This document shows positions 58,401 to 64,000 of a stretch of DNA of 64,000 nt, one piece after another. Source of the stretch: Sclerurus mexicanus (lineage: Eukaryota; Chordata; Aves; Passeriformes; Furnariidae); assembly GCA_013396755.1 (NCBI GenBank), contig VWZF01005682.1, forward strand, positions 678,050 to 742,049. The letters are read 5' to 3'. The translations under genes and the position numbers were made by a program. The notes under the pieces were generated by a model. That model saw only the letters and a program-made list of their open reading frames with translations. It was not told the origin of the DNA and made no database searches. Each line of letters starts with the position of its first letter. Within the stretch, counting starts at the first letter, position 1.

Positions 58401-60252
58401 TATGGGCTTATACTTATCAACAGACTGTTCATAAGCCATTGCTGCAAGTTCAGTTAATTTTACCCAGAGTATAAGGCTTTCAATCCTTCTTCTCTGCATA
58501 TTCTGACGAGTGCATGCACCATTCCGCGGTAGCGAATCTCTTTGTATTTGGCATCATTAACTTGACCTTGAACCTGGAGACGTGTTTTGGTCAGATCAAT
58601 GGGGAAAGTACCTTAAAGGAAAAATCAATGAGAAAATTAATCAAGTACTTACCTAACCAAAGACAAAAAAAAAAACACCATCACATATGCAAAAGCAACC
58701 TTCCTTATATACTAAAATTTATAAAAGAAGTGCCATGGGTAAAGAAGTCTTTGTTAACAAGACTTTCTTCTAAACCAGTGGTTCATGATGTATCACCTTG
58801 TTTCTTCTGAAAGCTTATCAACGGCCCTATCTACTCCCTGTGTTTATATTCTGCATTCACTGTATTTTCCGGCAACATGGTATTGCCTGGTTGAAAAGAG
58901 CCACACTGAATAGGATACTACAATCACAATGAACTACAGAGTTTGCATGTGTATTCTACCAATATCTTTGAAGAGCATGTCATTGAAGGCAAATAAACTC
59001 CACAGGACAAGCTATACAGATTCTGGTCTAGAATCTAAAAAAGCAAGAGAAGCAGTACCCTTTTCTGTTACTGCTTTCCCATAGCCTACTGCTATGTTCA
59101 GTTCATACTCTCCATGCTCCCTTTATGAAAGGATTCAGAAAGCATATCCCTCCACAGCTTATCATTAGGAAAAGGACCACCTCAACACTCACTACTGACG
59201 TAAGCACTAACAGGAGTCAGGATTAACTACATCTGTTCTGACAAGGTTTACCAGACACACAAACTTTTGTGAATTGTTTGTCTTCCTTACAAAGCTTTTG
59301 GCATTATTGGCCATGTTCAATCAAGTCAAATAACAGAGGTTTCAAACTCAAGTTTGCACAAGTTTCGTAAGAGAAAGTAGAAATTCTTCCTTTCTCTGAA
59401 AACATTCAAAGTCAGATTGGACATGTCTCTGAGCAACCTAATCTAGTTAAAGATATCTCTGCCCAGTGCAGGGAGGTTGGACCAGATGGCCTTCCACCCC
59501 AAACTATTCTGTGATTCTATTAAAACAAAACAGTAGCTTTAAGTGTCATTTTATACTGCATCTACTTCACTTGACAGACTTCACATGAAAGCCCAACCAC
59601 ATGCCCAACTATGTTCTGCTACTGTGAAAATCCACGTTTCCTTTATTTTCATGTACACACATTTCAGATAAGGCTTTTATAAGGATGTTGGTATTTTAGG
59701 TTTGTCTTTAGAGTAGGCCTAAAACATCAGATGCACTGTCTCACTACAGCAATTATTCTATGTTGCTCACTAACTGAACCTAAGTGTTCAATTCTAATCA
59801 GCCACTCACATTCAAGAAAAGAGAATTTAAACTTCAACACATAAGAAAGCTGAGGCAAGAATTTACAAGTTAAGAGCCTAGCTTGTCTACTCTAGCAAAG
59901 CAAGAGCTGTATCTACTTATGACCACTGTCTAAGAAGAGATCATACAAACACCAAATAATAAAGTGCGAAGGCAAAACTTGTATAAAAACAAGACTCACA
60001 ATGGGTAAGAGTTTACAGACACAAATGTTCTGACATTGTAACAGATCAGAGCAAATGTTCAGTCAGCATGAAACAAAAAGCTCCTATGCTGTAGACCACC
60101 ATACACTGTGTCACTGATAGCATGGAACCAAGCTTATTTTAAATAGAGACTATCAAAAAAGAAAAAAGGAATTCAAGGAAATGCTTACCACATTCTGCAG
60201 TGACTGATGCTAAACCTCCATAGATAAAGGGCTTCCAGTTTAGTGCTGGCAT
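52448..60252 (-). CDS. SLC25A30: SLC25A30 (KMCP1/UCP6), mitochondrial inner-membrane carrier, complete 291 aa
   Basis: A member of the mitochondrial carrier family, closest to SLC25A14. These two carriers are reported to move inorganic anions such as sulfate, sulfite, thiosulfate and phosphate across the inner membrane. Nine coding exons join in frame to exactly 291 codons plus TGA, the usual length. The protein starts MPALNWKPFIYGGLAS and ends FFLTYEQLKKLDA. Three carrier signatures are intact: P25-x-D-x-x-K30 (PIDLTK), P126-K131 (PTDVLK) and P220-R225 (PVDVVR), one per roughly 100-residue repeat, each followed by the second helix of its pair. Features such as IQGGM, THFLSSFTCGLAG and the KKLD end favour SLC25A30 over SLC25A14. 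The ATG has A at -3. Exons: 60189-60252, 58464-58611, 57693-57787, 57327-57412, 55887-55982, 54838-54962, 54188-54326, 53240-53320, 52448-52489. Confidence 0.97.
53240..53320 (-). CDS. SLC25A30: SLC25A30 coding exon 9
   Basis: Encodes residues 252-278, TWKNEGFFALYKGFWPNWL through GPWNII. Both ends are phase 0 and the donor GTATCC is weak. Reading through the donor gives a plausible but unlikely extension. Confidence 0.95.
54188..54326 (-). CDS. SLC25A30: SLC25A30 coding exon 8
   Basis: Encodes residues 205-251, SSFTCGLAGALASNPVDVV through LDCLLQ, including the third signature. The stretch RSQQHGGHSN is the least conserved part compared with mammals. Donor GTAAGT. Confidence 0.96.
54838..54962 (-). 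CDS. SLC25A30: SLC25A30 coding exon 7
   Basis: Encodes residues 164-204, [20 protein letters not shown] through DTVYTHF, plus a split Leu. Acceptor TTGCCAG, donor GTAAGT. Contains transmembrane helix 4. Confidence 0.96.
55826..55881 (-). promoter_or_regulatory. U-rich intron tract after SLC25A30 exon 6
   Basis: On the transcript strand this is a T-rich stretch (TTTGTTTTTTTG, then a run of 16 T and TTTTGTTTG) starting a few bases past the weak donor of exon 6. Its placement fits a TIA1/TIAR-type enhancer of 5' splice site use. It may instead be only a decayed A/T-rich tract. Confidence 0.4.
55887..55982 (-). CDS. SLC25A30: SLC25A30 coding exon 6
   Basis: Encodes residues 132-163, IRMQAQGSVIQGGMMGNFI through GLWK, 96 nt with both ends phase 0. 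The donor GTTTGT is weak and is followed at once by a U-rich intron tract. Skipping would remove 32 residues in frame. Confidence 0.95.
56661..56795 (-). mobile_element. TguSINE1-like SINE (tRNA-Ile head, CR1 tail)
   Basis: On the minus strand the first ~75 bases resemble tRNA-Ile(AAU), with an A box (TAGCTCAGTTAGAGT) and a B box (GGTTTGATCCC). They are followed by GTGGTCCCTTCCAACTTAGA, the avian CR1 3' tail, and end in the CR1-type ATTCTATGA-like motif (here AATAATCTATGA). This tRNA-Ile plus CR1 structure is that of TguSINE1, mobilised by CR1. It lies in the SLC25A30 intron between exons 5 and 6. The copy is diverged, with base changes in the anticodon arm. Confidence 0.8.
57327..57412 (-). 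CDS. SLC25A30: SLC25A30 coding exon 5
   Basis: Encodes residues 103-131, DETLMMNVLCGVLSGVISS through the second signature PTDVLK. Acceptor GAAATAG, donor GTAATT. Confidence 0.95.
57693..57787 (-). CDS. SLC25A30: SLC25A30 coding exon 4
   Basis: Encodes IAPAMLRQASYGTIKIG through KRTFVERPE, residues 72-102 plus split codons. Acceptor GCACAG, donor GTGAGT. This is transmembrane helix 2 and the following loop. Confidence 0.96.
58464..58611 (-). CDS. SLC25A30: SLC25A30 coding exon 3
   Basis: Encodes residues 23-70 plus split codons at both ends. It carries the first carrier signature (TFPIDLTKTRLQVQ) and the matrix segment ending GLKALYSG. Acceptor TTTAAG, donor GTAAAA. Confidence 0.96.
59360..59521 (+). 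mobile_element. CR1 LINE 3' end in SLC25A30 intron 2
   Basis: Reads through the CR1 3' end in order (GAAATTCTTCCTTTCT, GATTGGACATGTCTCTGAGC, GGAGGTTGGACCAGATGGCC) and ends in ATTCTGTGATTCTATT. Plus orientation, so antisense to SLC25A30. Confidence 0.85.
60189..60252 (-). CDS. SLC25A30: SLC25A30 coding part of exon 2
   Basis: Start ATG at 60250-60252. Encodes MPALNWKPFIYGGLASVTAE and the split Gly22. The exon begins in the 5' UTR at 60267 after a TTTCACAG acceptor; the donor is GTAAGC. Confidence 0.96.
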
Positions 60253-62977
60253 TATAGGTTCCTCTTTCTGTGAAATAAGGGGATTTAATGCTTTCATAAG
60301 TACATGTTATAAATATACACGCTAACACTTAATAAAACTTTGTGCCTGGTCCATTTAAAATGGGTCTTTAAAACATACTAAAAGTATAAGACATGTAATA
60401 CCATTGACAATCAGAAGAAAGTCAGGATAAAAAGAAAGTCAGGATATAAAGGCATCGAGGTTCAAATCAATCTCTCCTATTTATTTGGGCCACTATTCTC
60501 CTGATCATGAAAGGTTAAAGCAGTTTGTCTCCCAGGCATGATGTTAAGGAGCACTGCAGTGAATAGCCTCCAGGGATTTTTACCAAGCTGAACTAGCTTA
60601 CTACATCCTCTAATCGAATGGAACTTAAGACAGTCATGACAAAACTTCCTTTTATTCAGTTACCAACATGAAAGGAGCCGAGCTGGTAACACTTGGACAG
60701 AAAATGAGAATGCACACATCCTTTTGCTTCCATTAAGACCTATTTTTGCTACCTGTGTTCACAATATTGATTCTTGTGAACGTTACATTAAAATAGTGTA
60801 ATCAGGTGTATAAGGCATTGTACAGTAAAAAGGGCTGCTCTAACTTAGACGTCCGTAAGTGAATTTGACTAAGTGACCACAGATTGCAATTAACTATGAT
60901 GTAGTTTTGCAAGACGTTAAAATTATCTTAGAAAAGAGATAAGAACTAGTCCAGATGATATGATTGCCCTTCCCAAACCAATCACCTACATCCACAGCTT
61001 ATTTTCCCCCTTCCTCATCGTTTAAATACTACCCCATTTACATCATATTCTCCTAAACATCATATTCTACTACTGTAGATTATTAAAGATAATTAAAATT
61101 ATCTTTTGCCAGTTAATTCTATGGGGAAATTGTACTTGAAAGTACTTCCTATGGCACTTACATTGCCTGTTAATTTTATTCACCTGTACCGCCCAGCTGA
61201 AAAATATCAAATACACCAGTTACTTTTTGTTAGCCTTCTGTACAGCTGAACCTTCTTTAGTTATTTACTCTAGAAGAGCCAATAATCCAGCATCCAAATA
61301 AAGTTTAAGAAGTTGCAGACACTGTGAATGCCTGAATAGTTTCGGCAGCCCTAGTATTCCTTTTATCATCTTTATTGAACGAAGAGTTACCTGGGTCTTC
61401 TGACACACAATACAGTGAAATCCCAAAGCACGCAATTTCAAATACTCAACACCTATGTGCACAGAAAACCAGCTTACTCTTTAGACCGCTGCTGATGTAA
61501 AAAACCAAACAAACAAAAAAAACCCCAAACAAACAAAAACCCACAGAAACAGGAAATTACAACTAAGGACACCCTTCTATACTGCCAAAGAATGCCATAC
61601 AAGAGGCCAGGACTCACAGGCAGAGGCTGTGCCAGCTTTTCAATACAAATGCAACAGAGCCACATGGGCATGACACTGTATCAGAGGGAAACCAGTTCTA
61701 GCTCCAAGTTCCTCATGTTCCTGTTCTGCCGTGGTTAATGACAGATCATTTAATTAACAAACCTAAGCTTGGTTTGCCCACTACCAGCTACACACTGATC
61801 TTTGCTTGTGAGAAACTTGTTAAAACTGACAGTTAACTCCTGCCGCCCCAACATACTAAAACAAATTTTCATCTATCACAAATACCACACCACTGATAAA
61901 AGTAAAATATGTATTTTTTCTGTTTGCTTTATATTTCACTCTGCCTAGGCAGTGAAGGGTACTCACTTTTTCTATGCAATTCTGTGCACTGACAAATAAA
62001 GTTTTCAATTTGTACACAGATTTACTAATATTAGTTGAAGCTTCAATATACACACAGGATACCCTAATGCAGAAGCTTTATAGAGCACTCTGACATATCC
62101 CAAGTTGAAGTTCAAGGCCTGTACCTCTGAAAAGCTACTACACTCCTCTCCTGCCAGTATGCCAAACTAACCATATGAGTCTTTCCACTTCTATTCTACA
62201 TCCCTCCTTCTAGATTTCCATAATTTAGAAAGAAGTATGAAGAAGAAGAAATTAAAGCAGAGGCAGAGTTTATCTCAGGAAAAAATAAAAAACAAAAAAA
62301 CAAACCAGCCAGTAATTTCGTCCCATGACCTCAGCTGTCTCATTGTCCGCTCATTTCCTGAATTCTTGGTTTGCTTCTTACTCAGAATTCCTTCCCTATA
62401 CCAATAAAAATAATAAGCGTCTCCTTAGAAGAACTCCGTATCAGGTAGAGTGAGTGGCAAACTAGTTAGAAAGGGAATCCAGCAGTCATTATAAAATAAA
62501 GTCTCCAGTTTGAATAGAAAGATATTGTCCTTATCAAACATATATTGCTGTTCCTTGAACCTCAGTGACGACAGAGGGGATACTTGACGGGTTAAGTTAA
62601 TACACAGATTCATCTACACCCTCTGGGTTGAGATTCATCCACGATCCCTGCAGAAGTCAGAAACAAGTCTGCTTGCTTTCAACCACAGCATGACCGGAAT
62701 AAAACCAAACGCCCAGGTTCTACAAAAGAACGCACTGCTTAAATACCTCGATATTCCCCTGTCGGCGAGGAGGCTTGAAAAGTCACATACGGAATTATAC
62801 ATCGCTTAAAACATCCTCACCGCATTAAGCGCACGGGGTGCACCAGCTTAGTTCTAGCTAGTTAAGATGGATTCGGTTCTAGGGAGGCAACAAGGACTGC
62901 ACAAACAACTACACGCGAAAGAGGGTCTCCCACCCCACCGCGACCCGAGGCGCAGCCGCCGCCGCCTCCCCACTCAC

Positions 62978-63150
62978 CACCGAGCTCTCCCCGTCCTGCC
63001 GCGCCGACCCCCGCCGCACCCGACCCCTGCTCCCGATCCCTGATCCCCACTCCCAACCCCGATCCCTGCTGCCGCGGCGGCTTTTGGGGACCGCGGGGCG
63101 CCGCCCCGGGGCGGGCTCGACAGAGCGGACGAGCCGGCCAGGAGTGGGAA
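62978..63150 (-). promoter_or_regulatory. SLC25A30: SLC25A30 CpG island with probable non-coding exon 1
   Basis: CpG-rich DNA at about 62930-63190. Exon 2 starts with untranslated sequence and its own acceptor, so a non-coding exon 1 is expected upstream. A strong donor, GGTG|GTGAGT, gives an exon edge at 62978. The transcription start is not visible; 63150 is an estimate from where the GC-rich block ends. The run of G tracts at 63019-63066 falls inside this exon. Confidence 0.6.
63019..63066 (-). promoter_or_regulatory. Predicted G-quadruplex cluster in SLC25A30 exon 1
   Basis: On the transcript strand there are eight runs of three or four G separated by loops of two to four bases (GGGATCGGGG, TTGGGAGTGGGG and so on). 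This satisfies the standard G3+ loop rule more than once. It would fold in the 5' UTR RNA or in promoter DNA. Confidence 0.55.
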
Positions 63151-63190
63151 TGCAGGGGCGGGGGTGGAGCGGCAGCGGGCTTGGAGGGGA

Positions 63191-64000
63191 TGCCGAGCAT
63201 GCCTGTAATAAACCGGGGAAAAGATTAACCACTCTGACCTTGCAGTCAGAGGTCTCCCCTCGCCGCTGGCCTTGGGAGGCTGCTGGGCTGGCGGGCCAGG
63301 GTGGCGTTTTCCATTAGCATTCCTGCTCCAAGAGGCTGGGGGGACTGACTGCGTGAGGAGGTATTTCAGCTCTCCCCGGTTAACGAGCAGGTCACTCGCC
63401 CCTCGGGGTTTCTCCTCAGCATTAACTATAAGGACACTGATTTTGCCCCTCGGTTTACGGTCGCTTGGGCGCCTGTGCTGCCGACAGCAGTACCTGGGCT
63501 AAGCTCTCCTGAGTAGGCACAGGAACGTTTAGCTACCTGCTGTGGGGAGGAACAAGAAGGGGCAAGGTGGGCTTAAATAGCTCCTGTGCTCTTTAGAATA
63601 CACCACTGAATATTTGTTACAAAACGGTTGCACAGGTGATTTTATTTTTATTATTATGCAGTTCTGCGCAATTCTATCTGTTTCTATGCATTCAGCACAT
63701 AGGCTTTACATTGCTTTATAAACGCATATCCAGTGCCTGTCCAGAAGGAACACAGGGGTTTATCCAAGAGGGCAGGTCTCAGCTGCTGTACGGGTGGCAG
63801 TGGCCAATCCACAAAGACTGGCCAAGAACCAGGACTAGCCTGGTTCTGAGCCCAGGAGTTGAAAACAACTCTTTTGCTGCCTCCAAAGGCAGAGTGTTTT
63901 GGCAAGCCCTGCTGCTGCTGTCACTCAGCTGCCTTGCAAGTGGATGGCATGCCTTCCCCTTCAAAGGTCAAAACATCCTGTGGTGTTGCTCCCCTCACTA
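63191..64000. other. Upstream flank of SLC25A30
   Basis: Moderately GC-rich to about 63.5 kb, then mixed. No exon, repeat family or RNA gene recognised. Confidence 0.55.

Noticed and set aside
1..64000. CRISPR arrays, operons, phage or bacterial systems
   Set aside because: No regularly spaced direct repeats or prokaryotic gene organisation; intron-containing vertebrate genes and CR1 repeats throughout.

Overview
This is vertebrate nuclear DNA, almost certainly from a bird and probably a songbird. Two multi-exon genes with GT-AG introns lie on the minus strand. CR1 LINE fragments of avian type are scattered through the window. One intron carries a tRNA-Ile-headed, CR1-tailed SINE that resembles TguSINE1, the SINE described from zebra finch. 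There is one assembly gap (48482-48507) and one ambiguous base (16577).

Layout, left to right. 1-18.4 kb: no gene recognised. It holds at least four minus-strand CR1 remnants (about 4.1, 7.1-8.15, 10.28-11.0 and 13.86 kb), a degraded older repeat near 2.6 kb, and low-complexity tracts. 18.42-46.6 kb: COG3, minus strand, with 22 coding exons that I could join in frame into 770 codons plus a stop and a 3' UTR of about 2.1 kb. The first coding exon (about 58 codons in mammals) is not visible and probably lies in the gap. 48.36-49.3 kb: GC-rich presumed COG3 promoter, interrupted by the gap and followed by a GC-rich CR1 copy. 50.85-63.15 kb: SLC25A30, minus strand, complete. It has nine coding exons giving 291 aa, a start codon in the second exon, a GC-rich non-coding first exon and a 3' UTR of about 1.6 kb. 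63.2-64 kb: upstream flank with nothing recognised.

The genes are tandem: SLC25A30 ends about 2.3 kb upstream of the COG3 promoter. They belong to unrelated pathways. COG3 is a subunit of the conserved oligomeric Golgi tether; SLC25A30 is a mitochondrial inner-membrane anion carrier. I see no bacterial, CRISPR or operon-like system. The most useful observations are the hidden COG3 first exon, the TguSINE1-like insertion, a G-quadruplex-prone SLC25A30 5' UTR, a weak SLC25A30 donor followed by a U-rich tract, Pumilio-type sites in both 3' UTRs, and the tandem gene orientation.
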